A DNA stretch of 48,345 bases, from contig JACWEQ010000009.1 in assembly GCA_014653365.1 (NCBI GenBank), positions 1 through 48,345 on the forward strand, read 5' to 3'. This DNA comes from Pelagibacterales bacterium SAG-MED49 (GTDB lineage Bacteria > Pseudomonadota > Alphaproteobacteria > Pelagibacterales > Pelagibacteraceae). Made by a program: the position numbers and the translations under genes. Under the pieces are notes generated by a model. The model was not told where the DNA came from. It saw only the letters and a program-made list of their open reading frames with translations, and searched no databases. Below are positions 8,925-19,300 of the stretch, one piece after another (the stretch's first letter is position 1; each line of letters begins with the position of its first letter).

Positions 8925-9128
8925 ATGGACCAGCTATTATTTTTAAGCATTATTATCTCAGCTCTGAATTTTTTTATAATAGTTTACGCTTATTCTTTAA
9001 ATTTTTTTTCAAAAAAATGGAGAAAGAAAGTTGATCAAGATACTTTAGTTGGTCTTGCTTTAATATTTGTGACAATGGTAACATTGTTTTTGTGGATTAT
9101 TTATTTCTTCTTTAAAATATTTGGATAA
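8925..9128 (+). CDS. Small two-helix membrane protein of unknown function
   Basis: I do not recognise this protein. The ATG at 8925 gives 67 residues with two hydrophobic helices (about 4-24 and 41-63) joined by a basic loop, FFSKKWRKK. A TTG 24 bases upstream would lie inside the phosphatase gene and is less likely. The gene starts 7 bases after the CHASE2-phosphatase stop, so it is probably the third gene of the pilD operon. The positive-inside rule puts the loop in the cytosol. A regulatory or assembly helper role for its neighbours is possible but unsupported. Confidence 0.6.
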   Translation: MDQLLFLSIIISALNFFIIVYAYSLNFFSKKWRKKVDQDTLVGLALIFVTMVTLFLWIIYFFFKIFG

Positions 9129-9374
9129 TTAAAAATTATAAGAAGCAGATAATAATAAATTTGTATCTAAACTATTATTTTTAATGTGTCCTAAATCATC
9201 AGTTAAAACCGCTTTAATACCAGTTTTTAAATTTCTAGAGTGATTTTTATAATAACTTACCGTTAAATCTTTTTGTCTATCTGATGGAGATAAACTCACT
9301 TTATGATCTTGATAGGGCAAAACTCCATTTTTATCTGCTTGTCCCATAAATCTAAAGTACATAATGCTATTCAA
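9129..9374 (-). pseudogene. C-terminal remnant of a second copy of the giant autotransporter-like subtilase
   Basis: The 81 residues align without large gaps to the last part of the giant protein encoded just upstream (9409-16326). Shared blocks, in the same order, are FRF, DKNG, a PSxRQ box followed by SY, and HIKNN, about 45 residues before the remnant ends in an aromatic phenylalanine. It has no signal peptide and cannot be a full barrel or protease. The reading frame is still open, so either it decayed recently, it is a cassette used for recombination with the full gene, or it is translated as a short product. It lies 34 bases after the giant gene's stop, as expected if a tandem copy was lost by internal deletion. 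Confidence 0.75.
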
Positions 9375-9408
9375 AAATTAACTATACAAAAAGTTATTAT
9401 GTTATTGC

Positions 9409-12400
9409 TTAGAATGATTTCTTAAAGTCAATCATAAAATTTACATCTTCAAGACTATTTGTTTGAGACAAGCCTAATTTCAAATTATTTTGTTTAAGGC
9501 CAATAAAAGATGAGAATACATCTTTGTTATTTTTAATATGATTTAACTCATTAGTGTAAGTTAAGATAGATGATGCAGTTAAATTATCAGAAAAATCATA
9601 GGTATAACTTAATGTTGTATCAATTTGTCTGCCACTTGGATTAAGTTCTACTGGAACTTCAGTTATTTTTACAGTTCCATTTTTATCAGTTCGCTCTGAA
9701 AATCTAAATTTCAAATTACCAGAATACACTCTATTTGGTTGACTGATTGAAAATGCAAAATTATCATTTCTAAATAAATTTGCTTTATTAAAGTTTAAAG
9801 AAAATGAATTACTCTCAATATTATCTGCTGAACCAATCATTGAATTTGAATTTCCATCAAAACTTGAGTTTGCATATGAGCCAGTTAGGGTTACAGAAAA
9901 ATCGTCTAAAATATTCTTCTGTAATTTAATTGAATTAAATTTACTTAAATTTGATAAATCTTTGGTAGATAATGCTTCATTACCATCTAAACCTAAGAAA
10001 TTTTCTCTTTCATTAACAAAACCATTTAACATTCCAACTGTTAAACTATCACTAAAATCATACTCTAAACTATTTAAAATTGATTTTTGATCACCAAGAT
10101 AAGTATTATCATTTTCTTTCATTGGTGTAGTTGTTGAAATAGAGAATTTTAATTTTTCCATTTCAATCACAGAGTTAAGGCTTAAACCTTTATCATCTCT
10201 ATTTAAGAATGGTAAATTATAATCTGTTATTCCATTAAACATATATTGATCGTAATTAAAGAAACTTTGAGTTGGTATAGAGCTTGTTCCTAATGTCATT
10301 ACAAAAACTGACTTTAACTCATCATTATCAGAAATATTTTTCTGATGAATAATATTTTTAAAATCTTGATCTACTAAGTTTAATTTTTTATTAAGAAAAT
10401 TAGCAGAAGTTAATTTGTTCATTTCATTTTCTAAGACAATAGTTGGTACAGTATTTGATGAAGGGAGTGAGACATGATCTGATACATTATATTTAAATTG
10501 ACTTCCCATAGCGTCGTAGAAATAATTAGTTTTACCCTCTAGGGCATTTATAATTGCATCACCAAATGATCTACTAGATCTTAGAGACGTTTTATCCAAA
10601 CTTTGTGCGTTTGAAAGATTGGATGTATTTGAAGGAGTTGTATAAAGACTTCTTCCAAGCATTGAGGTTGTTATCGGTTGCAATGCAGCATATAAATCCA
10701 TTACTCCATGTCCATAATCTGTACTATAACCATGCACAACCCCATTACCAAATGTAACATTTCCATCAACTCCAAAAGATGACCAATCATTATAAGCTGA
10801 TGCAAGCAATCTATCGGCTAATTGTTCTGGAGAATGATTTGGAAAATGAGTAGCAAGTAAAGCTACTGCACCTGATACTTGCGGTGCTGCAAAAGATGTT
10901 CCTGCGCTAGTTTGATAATCGTAGTTAACACCTCCTACATTAACATCATAATCAGTTCCACCAGCTCCAGTGATGCCCCATCCATCAGCCCCTAAGCAGT
11001 ACTCAGCTGTTGAACCGCATGGTGCAGATTTTAATGTATATGTTTTTGATGAAGTTCCTTCAATATCGATATTTGCAACATTTAACCAAGCTTCCTGTAA
11101 ATTTGTAAATAGTTCAGGAAGTCCAGCAGAAACATCGGAGTCAGTTTTTCCATCATTATTTGATAAAGCAAAAACAATTACTCCAGTACTTTGGAAAGAG
11201 TCAAGGGCATTCACATAAGTGTTCCAATTAGCTTCTGTCCAAGTTTTCTGTGATGTATTATTTCCTATATCAAATCTACCATCTCCATCAGTGTCTTGAC
11301 TTTGATAATGGACAAGTGCAGCTGCACCCGTAACACTATTATTTGATTTATATGTTGTAACAGTCGATATATCTAATGAACTATCACTGTCATCATCAAA
11401 ACCCCAAGAATTATTTTGTACAACAGCACCATCGCTCTCAGCATCTGATGTGCCTGCTGCCCAGTGAGTAGGTTGAAAATCATACCAAAAATCATGTAAA
11501 TGCAAAGAAGCTTCTGGTGCAACACCCATAGTAGCGCCAGTACCATAATTTCCTGCTGCTATACCAGCTACCATGGTTCCATGATTGTAGCCGCTATCAC
11601 TGTAAGTTGTAAAATGTGAGCTATTATTAGTTGTTATAGTTGTTCCTGAAAATTCAATATGAGTTTTATTATTACTGCCTAATCCATTTACTTCAAATCC
11701 AACATCCATTACAGCAATAACCTGACCACTTCCTCTCATTGCTCCAGATCCATTTGAGTATGCTAGTGCTTTATGTAAATTAATATTTTTATATGGGTCT
11801 TCTCCACCACTAGAGCCAATATAATTATCTGCAAAACCACTATTAGTAAATTCTGTATCACTCAACCAAGCAGTCTCATCTGATGAATTGTAAGTATTTT
11901 GAGTGCCAGAATCTAAAGCTTTATCCGTAATACTAATTGTTACTCTTTGAGTGCCATCCTCACTTGCCCCACCACCTGATACACTTGAAATATCAATAAT
12001 TGCTGTTTCTGAGGTTTCATACAATGTATCACTTGTGGGATTAAATGATGTGGTTCCAGTTGTGTTTCCTGAAGTAATAGTAATGTTTGAAAGAGAAGCA
12101 TAATCAGTTCCATCAGTTCCAGTTCCAGAAGTTGAAAGTGCAACAGTAACGTTTTCACTCGTAGCAGCGGATAATGTTGCTGTTAAAGTTAAATCAGCTG
12201 CTTTTTCATTAACTGTTGTTGCTGATGTAGATAAAGTTACAGTTGGTCCACTATTAGTTATTGTTATAGTTACAGTTTGGGTTCCGTTTTCGGTTGCACC
12301 TCCTCCAGAGACACTATCAATTGCTATAACTGCAGTTTCAGAACTTTCTGACAATGTATCAGTCGATGGATTAAATGATGTTGTTCCTGTTGTTTGACCA

Positions 12401-15400
12401 GCAGTAATAGAAATATTTGAAAGAGTAGTATAGTCGGACCCTTCAGTGCTAGTTCCTGATGATGATAAAACAACTGTTACAGCTTCATCTGTTGCACCTG
12501 ATAATGTTGCTGTTAAAGTTAAATCAGAACCATTTTCAGCAACGCTAGTTGCTGAAGTTGTTAGTGTAACTGTTGGTGCACTTTCATCATCAGTAATTGT
12601 TAATATTCCAGTATTATCACTAATTGAAGCATTACTAGCATTAGACAAAGTAACAGTAACTGTTTCGTCTCCTTCATAAACACTATCTGCAAGTACAGGT
12701 ACAGTAAATGTTTTTGAAGTATCACCAGCTGAAAAAGTTAAAGTTCCAGAAGATGCAGTATAATCTGATGATGCTGTTGCGGTCCCATTTGATGTTGCGT
12801 AATCTACCGTAACTGTGGATGAGGATGAAGTTGACATTGTAACAGTAAATGTTGCATTGGCAGCATTTTCATTACTAGTAGTAACATCATTTATACTTAA
12901 AGCAGGACCGCTGTCATCTTCATTTATAGTTATTGTTACAGATTGAGTTCCATTTTCTGTAGCCGATCCACCAGTAACGGTATCTATAGCTATAATTCCA
13001 GTTTCATTACCTTCAAAAGTACTATCATCTGTAGGTGTAAATGAAGCTGTACCTGTTGTGCTTCCTGCTGTAATTGTAATATCTGATACTGTTGCATAAT
13101 CTCCACCTTCTGTACCAGTTCCAGAAGTTGAAATTCCAACAGTTACATTGGCAGTTGTTGCAACTGACAAAGTGGCAGTTAATGTCAAAGAAGATCCAGC
13201 ATTCTCAGCAATACTTGATGCAGATGAAGTTAAAGTAACAGTAGGAGTACTTTCATTTTCAGTTATAGTTAAGGTAACAGATTGAGTTCCATTCTCGGTT
13301 GCCGATCCCCCTGATACTGTATCTATATCAATAATTCCAGTTTCATTACCTTCGTAAGTCGTATCATCTGTTGGTGTAAATGTTGCGGTACCTGTTGTAC
13401 TACCAGCAGTAATTGTAATATCTGAAACAGTACCATAATCGGTTCCCTCAGTTCCAGTTCCTGAAGTTGAAATTCCTACAGTTATATCTTGATAGGTTAC
13501 TATAGATGACGTTGCAGTAATTGTAATTGAACTACTAGAGTTCTCAGCAATAGAGCTAGCTGAGGCTGTAAGCGTAATTTTTGGATCAGTATTACTATCA
13601 TTTATAGTAAAGTTTAAAACTTGAGTTCCACTTTCAGTAGCAGATCCACCACTTACAGATGAAATATTTACCACCAAAGTCTCATTTTGCTCATTAATGC
13701 TATCTGCTGTTGGATCGAAACTAAAACTTGCTTGGTCATTACCTGCATTAATAGTTACATGACCTCTACCTAAATAATCAGAAGCATAGTCTGAAGAACT
13801 CGCAGTACCACTTAGAGAAACACTGACTTTAACATCTTCATGTGTTGCACCAGAGAGATATACTGTAATACAACCAGCTCCAGTCGCTTCAGTAACAGTA
13901 GTTGACATTGAAGTTTGTGGGGCTGTACAATTATTATAATTCATTGTAACAGTAGGAGCACTTTCATCATCAGTAATGGTTAAAGTTGCTGTACTAGTAC
14001 TTATTGTTGCATTAACAGCATTCGATAATGTGATTGTTGCAGTTTCATTTCCCTCATAGATACTATCTGCTAAAACCGGAACAGTGAAAGTTTTAGATGT
14101 ATCTCCTGGTGAAAAAGTTAAAGTTCCAGAAGATGCAGTATAATCTGATGATGCTGTTGCGGTCCCATTTGATGTTGCATAATCAACTGTTGCTGTGGCT
14201 GACGAAGTTGTAGACATTGTAACAGTAAATGTTGCATTAGCAGCGTTTTCATTGCTAGTAGTCACATTACTTATACTAAATGCTGGTCCACTATCATCTT
14301 CATTTATGGTTATAGTAACCCTTTGAGTTCCATTTTCTGAAGCTGATCCACCTGATACTGAGTCAATGTCTATAATTGCAGTTTCATCTCCTTCAAAAGT
14401 ACTATCATCAGTTGGCGTAAATGATGTTGTGCCAGTTGTACTTCCTGCAGTAATTGTAATATCTGAGACTGTTGCATAATCTCCGCCTGATCCTTCAGTT
14501 CCAGTTCCAGAAGTTGAAAGTGCAACAGTAACATTTGCAGTTGTTGCAACTGATAATGTTGCTGTTAATGTTAAAGAAGATCCAGCATTTTCAGCTATAC
14601 TTGATGCAGATGAGGTTAAAGTAACAGTTGGTGCACTTTCATTTTCAGTTATGGTTAAAGTAACTGATTGAGTTCCATTCTCTGTTGCAGAACCACCTGT
14701 TACTGTATCAATTGCAATAATTCCTGTTTCATTACCCTCATATACGCTGTCATCTGTTGGTGTAAATGTTGCTGTACCAGTTGTACTACCTGCAGTAATT
14801 GTAATATCTGAAACTGTTCCATAATCAGTTCCCTCCGTTCCAGTTCCAGATGTTGATAAAGAAACTGTTACATTTGCATTTGTTGCACTTGATAGTGTTG
14901 CAGTTAATGTAAGTGATGATCCAGCGTTCTCTGCAATACTAGATGCAGATGAGCTTAAAGTAACAGTTGGAGCACTTTCATCATCTGTAATAGTTATAGT
15001 AACTGATTGGGTTCCGTTTTCAGTAGCTCCACCACCAGATACTGTATCGATTGCAACAATTCCTGTTTCACTTCCTTCATAAGAACTGTCATCTGTTGGT
15101 GTAAATGAAGTTGTGCCTGTTGTGCTACCTGCGCTAATTGTTATATCTGAGATAGTTGCATAATCTGTTCCTTCAGTTCCAGTCCCTGAAGTAGAAATTC
15201 CAACAGTTACAGCTTCATCAGCTGCACCAGATAAAGTTGCAGTTAATGTTAAAGCAGATCCATTTTCAGCAACACTAGATGCTGAAGAAGTTAAAGTAAC
15301 AGTAGGAGCACTTTCATTATCAGTAATAGTAAAACCTATAGATGTAGACTGTCCAATATAAGTTGCATCTCCACTAATTAGACCTGATGTAAAAGTAATA

Positions 15401-16326
15401 GTTTCATCACCTTCATAAACACTGTCATCCGTAATTGTAAAAGTTTGTGAAGCTGTTTTTGAACCAGATGGAATAGTAATATAAGTTTGAGATATACTAT
15501 AATCTGTTCCACTAGTTGCAGTTCCAGAAAAACTTAAATTTATTTTTGTGTTACTAGTTACATCACCTAGTGTTGTAGCGGTTAGAGTAATAGTGGTTCC
15601 AGCATTTTCTAAGGAGCTAGATGTACTTAATGAAAAGTTTAACTTTGAAGGTGTACTACTACCACCACCACCACCTGCAACTACACCTAAACCAACAGCA
15701 GCAGCCATTCCTACACCATTAAACGCTGTTGTTTGTGTTGATGGCGAAACCCTTGAGGATAATATTACAGGATCAAATGAGTTATAAATATCTAATAATA
15801 TTTCTTGTCTTTTAACTTCTGATAAATAATTATTTTTATAAGTTAAAATGTTTATATCTTCAGTTAATGAATAGATACTCTCAGGATTTGATTTAATATA
15901 ATTATTTAAATCTTTAAAATCTTTATTATCAAGTGAAAAATTTGCTTCTTTATAATCTCCTGATAATGCAGAGGGTTTATTAAATATATTTTCTTTTTCC
16001 TGTATTTTTTCTAAGTCAGGTTTAAATATATCATTTAAAAGATCACTAAGTTTTTTTTTTGGTTTTTTAATTGTAGTATCTTTTGGTAAATCAAGATCAA
16101 TTATATCTTCAATTATTCCATTATCTTTTTTTATTAATTTTAAACTATCGTCTTCAATAGTAATTCCTTTTTTTTGAAAACAACTTTTAAGATTTTTTTT
16201 ATAACCAAAAAAAGTATTATAAGTTTCAACGCAATTATATAATTCATCATAATTTTTAAATGTTGCAGCTTGAGAATGCAGAATTGAGAAAAAAAATATT
16301 AAAAATGATAAAAATATTTTTTGCAT
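9409..16326 (-). CDS. Giant secreted subtilisin-family protease with 11 Calx-beta repeats and a probable C-terminal beta-barrel
   Basis: The 2305-residue protein begins with a Sec signal peptide ending near HSQAA (residue 21). A region with coiled, lysine-rich character reaches about residue 200, then a hydrophobic glycine-rich stretch (VGLGVVAGGGGGSS). Eleven Calx-beta modules of about 113 residues follow (about 228-1470), each with the acidic YEGxET calcium-binding type motif. A subtilase S8 domain has a complete catalytic triad: Asp1541 (AVMDVGF), His1582 (NHGTMVAG) and Ser1811 (GTSFAAP), plus NNSWG, the likely oxyanion region. The last 350 residues are rich in alternating strands and end in phenylalanine, like an outer-membrane barrel, which suggests self-transport to the surface. 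It follows pilY1 by 70 bases on the same strand. Substrate unknown. Confidence 0.85.
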   Translation of the reverse strand: MQKIFLSFLIFFFSILHSQAATFKNYDELYNCVETYNTFFGYKKNLKSCFQKKGITIEDDSLKLIKKDNGIIEDIIDLDLPKDTTIKKPKKKLSDLLNDIFKPDLEKIQEKENIFNKPSALSGDYKEANFSLDNKDFKDLNNYIKSNPESIYSLTEDINILTYKNNYLSEVKRQEILLDIYNSFDPVILSSRVSPSTQTTAFNGVGMAAAVGLGVVAGGGGGSSTPSKLNFSLSTSSSLENAGTTITLTATTLGDVTSNTKINLSFSGTATSGTDYSISQTYITIPSGSKTASQTFTITDDSVYEGDETITFTSGLISGDATYIGQSTSIGFTITDNESAPTVTLTSSASSVAENGSALTLTATLSGAADEAVTVGISTSGTGTEGTDYATISDITISAGSTTGTTSFTPTDDSSYEGSETGIVAIDTVSGGGATENGTQSVTITITDDESAPTVTLSSSASSIAENAGSSLTLTATLSSATNANVTVSLSTSGTGTEGTDYGTVSDITITAGSTTGTATFTPTDDSVYEGNETGIIAIDTVTGGSATENGTQSVTLTITENESAPTVTLTSSASSIAENAGSSLTLTATLSVATTANVTVALSTSGTGTEGSGGDYATVSDITITAGSTTGTTSFTPTDDSTFEGDETAIIDIDSVSGGSASENGTQRVTITINEDDSGPAFSISNVTTSNENAANATFTVTMSTTSSATATVDYATSNGTATASSDYTASSGTLTFSPGDTSKTFTVPVLADSIYEGNETATITLSNAVNATISTSTATLTITDDESAPTVTMNYNNCTAPQTSMSTTVTEATGAGCITVYLSGATHEDVKVSVSLSGTASSSDYASDYLGRGHVTINAGNDQASFSFDPTADSINEQNETLVVNISSVSGGSATESGTQVLNFTINDSNTDPKITLTASASSIAENSSSSITITATSSIVTYQDITVGISTSGTGTEGTDYGTVSDITITAGSTTGTATFTPTDDTTYEGNETGIIDIDTVSGGSATENGTQSVTLTITENESTPTVTLTSSASSIAENAGSSLTLTATLSVATTANVTVGISTSGTGTEGGDYATVSDITITAGSTTGTASFTPTDDSTFEGNETGIIAIDTVTGGSATENGTQSVTITINEDDSGPALSINDVTTSNENAANATFTVTMSTSSSSTVTVDYATSNGTATASSDYTASSGTLTFSAGDTSKTFTVPVLADSVYEGDETVTVTLSNASNASISDNTGILTITDDESAPTVTLTTSATSVAENGSDLTLTATLSGATDEAVTVVLSSSGTSTEGSDYTTLSNISITAGQTTGTTSFNPSTDTLSESSETAVIAIDSVSGGGATENGTQTVTITITNSGPTVTLSTSATTVNEKAADLTLTATLSAATSENVTVALSTSGTGTDGTDYASLSNITITSGNTTGTTSFNPTSDTLYETSETAIIDISSVSGGGASEDGTQRVTISITDKALDSGTQNTYNSSDETAWLSDTEFTNSGFADNYIGSSGGEDPYKNINLHKALAYSNGSGAMRGSGQVIAVMDVGFEVNGLGSNNKTHIEFSGTTITTNNSSHFTTYSDSGYNHGTMVAGIAAGNYGTGATMGVAPEASLHLHDFWYDFQPTHWAAGTSDAESDGAVVQNNSWGFDDDSDSSLDISTVTTYKSNNSVTGAAALVHYQSQDTDGDGRFDIGNNTSQKTWTEANWNTYVNALDSFQSTGVIVFALSNNDGKTDSDVSAGLPELFTNLQEAWLNVANIDIEGTSSKTYTLKSAPCGSTAEYCLGADGWGITGAGGTDYDVNVGGVNYDYQTSAGTSFAAPQVSGAVALLATHFPNHSPEQLADRLLASAYNDWSSFGVDGNVTFGNGVVHGYSTDYGHGVMDLYAALQPITTSMLGRSLYTTPSNTSNLSNAQSLDKTSLRSSRSFGDAIINALEGKTNYFYDAMGSQFKYNVSDHVSLPSSNTVPTIVLENEMNKLTSANFLNKKLNLVDQDFKNIIHQKNISDNDELKSVFVMTLGTSSIPTQSFFNYDQYMFNGITDYNLPFLNRDDKGLSLNSVIEMEKLKFSISTTTPMKENDNTYLGDQKSILNSLEYDFSDSLTVGMLNGFVNERENFLGLDGNEALSTKDLSNLSKFNSIKLQKNILDDFSVTLTGSYANSSFDGNSNSMIGSADNIESNSFSLNFNKANLFRNDNFAFSISQPNRVYSGNLKFRFSERTDKNGTVKITEVPVELNPSGRQIDTTLSYTYDFSDNLTASSILTYTNELNHIKNNKDVFSSFIGLKQNNLKLGLSQTNSLEDVNFMIDFKKSF
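11920..15645 (-). repeat. Eleven tandem Calx-beta coding repeats with a higher-order 1,380-base duplication
   Basis: Eleven units of about 330-345 bases encode the Calx-beta modules of the giant protease. Units 3-6 resemble units 7-10 in order: the distinctive units beginning SGPAFSI and SGPALSI both follow a unit carrying STFEG. At the DNA level 12730-12798 and 14110-14178 are identical over 69 bases at an offset of exactly 1,380 bases (460 codons). This indicates that a four-module block was duplicated or gene-converted recently. Unit 6 is the most divergent and contains two cysteines. Confidence 0.85.
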
Positions 16327-16396
16327 ACTATTTGATACATTAAATTAAGACAAAAATGACTCAAAAAAAAACCCAGATTGAGCTAATTAATTTAAA

Positions 16397-19300
16397 CTAA
16401 TAGTTGTGTCTCCAAGAACTTCGATAGGTAGAAATATCACCTACAGCGGCATCAATTTGCACTAAGTCCTTAGTAGCCTGACACTCTTTCTTTTTCTTAG
16501 CATCAGTAATTGAGTCACAATTAGTCTGACCTGCAATGTTGGCAAATATTTTACCAGCAAAAACGATCACTTTAGATAAAACACCTTGGCCAACGTATTT
16601 ACATGCATAACTTTTTTGAGATCCAACATTTTTACCAAGTTGGGAAGAAATATTGGTTCCACATTCATCATCTAATCCACAAATCATAGCATCACCTAAA
16701 CTACATGCATTAACGGATGATGAAGGTTTATAAATTGGGAAATAAACCAAACCTCTACTAACCGTAGGTTCTGCAGTAACTTTTCTAAAATCTTTTAATG
16801 TTGCATACCAACCTTTGTCTGCTTTTTGAGGGCAGCTTGCACCAGTTGTATCTTTTGTAACATCTTTACATTTTGTTAAATCGTTAATATTTTTAGCTGG
16901 GGCAGGGTCTATTGTTCCATCCACATCTTTGTACATTGGATAGTTTTCATCTTTTATTCCTAATAATAAATTTTGAACTCCTTTAGTTCTATCTGCAATT
17001 CTATCAAAATCTCCAGTTCCAGCAAATAACCAAAGAGTGTTAGTTGTTTTTCCTATACCTGCATCCATAGAGTGGTACATGTATCTTCCATTTGTTTTAG
17101 TGGATCCCGCCCAAAATAAAGTTGTATTATCATAGATATCTATTTTTTTACCAGTTTTTGGATCTCCATTATCAAAAGCCATATTAGTTAAATTAAATTT
17201 TGTAATTTTACCTTCAAAGTCATTTAAATAAACTAATGCACCTCTAAAGTTCAAACCTCTTGTTGTATCTGGAGTAACAACTACAGGAGATCCTGGTGTA
17301 GAATTTATAATGTCACTTGCTAAACTATCTTGAATGTCGATTACTTTTTCAATACTTCCTGGATTAGTACTATCTTCAAGATCAATTACAAATAATGCGT
17401 TACCAACTCCTTCAAATTGAGTTCCGTAACCTCCACCCATCACTGCAACATATCTATCATCATTTAAGTTTGTATCTGTTCGACCATCTGTTGGTAGTCT
17501 AAATATTCTTGGAGCAGACCAAGTCTCACCAAGTTTACTATAATCATATTCAGGTTGTTGTGTAACTCCAGTTGCTTTTGAACTTGATTTAATTTCAAAT
17601 CCTACATTTGAACTTTGTGTTGTACATGTTCCAGCAGGAGCACTCGCACATGAATCGTAACCATAATAAGTTATATCATGTGAAAAATTAATTATAGTTT
17701 GACCACTACTATTATTTGTTACTGTAAAACTATTATAATTATTTCCGTCTTTAGTAATTCTTAGATCAGCTTTACTTAATCCATTAACCGGGAAGGTCCA
17801 AGTTTTAGATTTAAAACATTGATTATTACCTGTTCCATCGCAAGTTTGAGATCCCCTATTATCATTTGCATTATCCTGAACTTGAACTGCTTCGTTTAAT
17901 GAAGAAAGTGCATAAGAAGTTGCTATGTAATTAAATGAGCTTATGCTCGAATTATGATCCATTACATGAACTGTATGAAGCACTTTATCGTTTAATACTG
18001 AGACTAAATGCAAAGGTTTTAGTGGTTCGGTTACATCTAAAACAGAGAAACCTGCACCACCTCTACCATACGGTATAAATAATATAGTGTGCCATTTTTT
18101 TGAGTTATCTAAAGCGCTTTTAAAATACATATCATGAACAGTTGCTGATCCATCAACTCCAAAAATTGCATTAGATCCTCCTTTACCAGCTCTGTTTAAA
18201 TTTTGGTTTACCATTGTTGGAAAAGATTGCAGTAATAAAGGTGGAGCGAAAGCCCACATTTCTTGTCCATTTTTTGCATCGAAAGCATGCAACAATCCAT
18301 CATTAGCACCAACATAAATCATTTCTTTTCGGTTAATATTTGATTTTGCCCAAGCATCATATCCGTTGATAGATCTCCAATAAGACTCTTGATTAGTGGA
18401 CGCAAATGACGTGTCTGCACCCGGTGCTCCAACTACAACTAACTCTGAATGATATATATCTCCAAGAGGATTTTTTCTAATTTCTGTTAATTTACAATCC
18501 GCATCATAATCGAAATAATCTTGACCTCTGATAAAATTAATTAATCCTTTGATATCATCATCATTCCCATCAGCAACTCCTGAGGCACTAGCACATCTTG
18601 TTGTATTTTGAGGTCTAATACTTCCAGTGGTTGTTCCTTGAGTTTTAGAATGATATTCCTGAACTTCATTATTTGTTAATTGAAATAAATTATTGATTGC
18701 TGTTGCATTGCTATCAACAAAATTATTATAATCTGTTTTATAATCTATTCCATTTAGAGCAGTCCAAATTTTTCTTTTTGTAATATTTTGTTTTAGAACA
18801 TCTGAAGCACTCCAATTACCTTTATCATTTACATCAATAACACCACTTGAATTGATAGCTGTTCGTTTTAATGTTCCTTGCCATTCTTCATTTTGCACAT
18901 AATCAAATTGTGCTTGGAATAGTGATCCATCTTTTTCAATGGTTGCAGTAATTGCAGGTGCAGTAAAAGATAATTTACTTGCAATAACTTGCATGATCGC
19001 AGCTTTTAATTGTGCCTTTAATGCAGCAGTAGTGTTTGCAATAATAACATCATTGGTTCCACCAGCTTGAGCCATCGCTCTAAAGTTTCTAATCCCCCAA
19101 CTTCCAATTCCCCCACCATAAGCAACTGTAAAAGTTTTTATTCCGTGTTGAGTTCTAAGTGCTGTCGTACTTCTTATAGCAGTACTATGTCCTCCCCAAG
19201 AACCATCTCCAATAACCAAAACATAACTATTCTGACAAGTTAAATTTTTATCAATAGGGGATAGACTACTATGGAGATAATATTCTTTTGCTTGTTTTGC

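Noticed and set aside
11920..15645. Dense direct repeats that could suggest a CRISPR array or satellite DNA
   Set aside because: Units are about 340 bases, remain in frame and encode Calx-beta modules; there is no short constant repeat with unique spacers.
15548..15787. Open plus-strand frame with a proline-rich product opposite the giant protease gene (also 12446-12679 and 10970-11218)
   Set aside because: These are mirror frames of the repetitive, low-stop coding strand, with no start context or recognisable domain.
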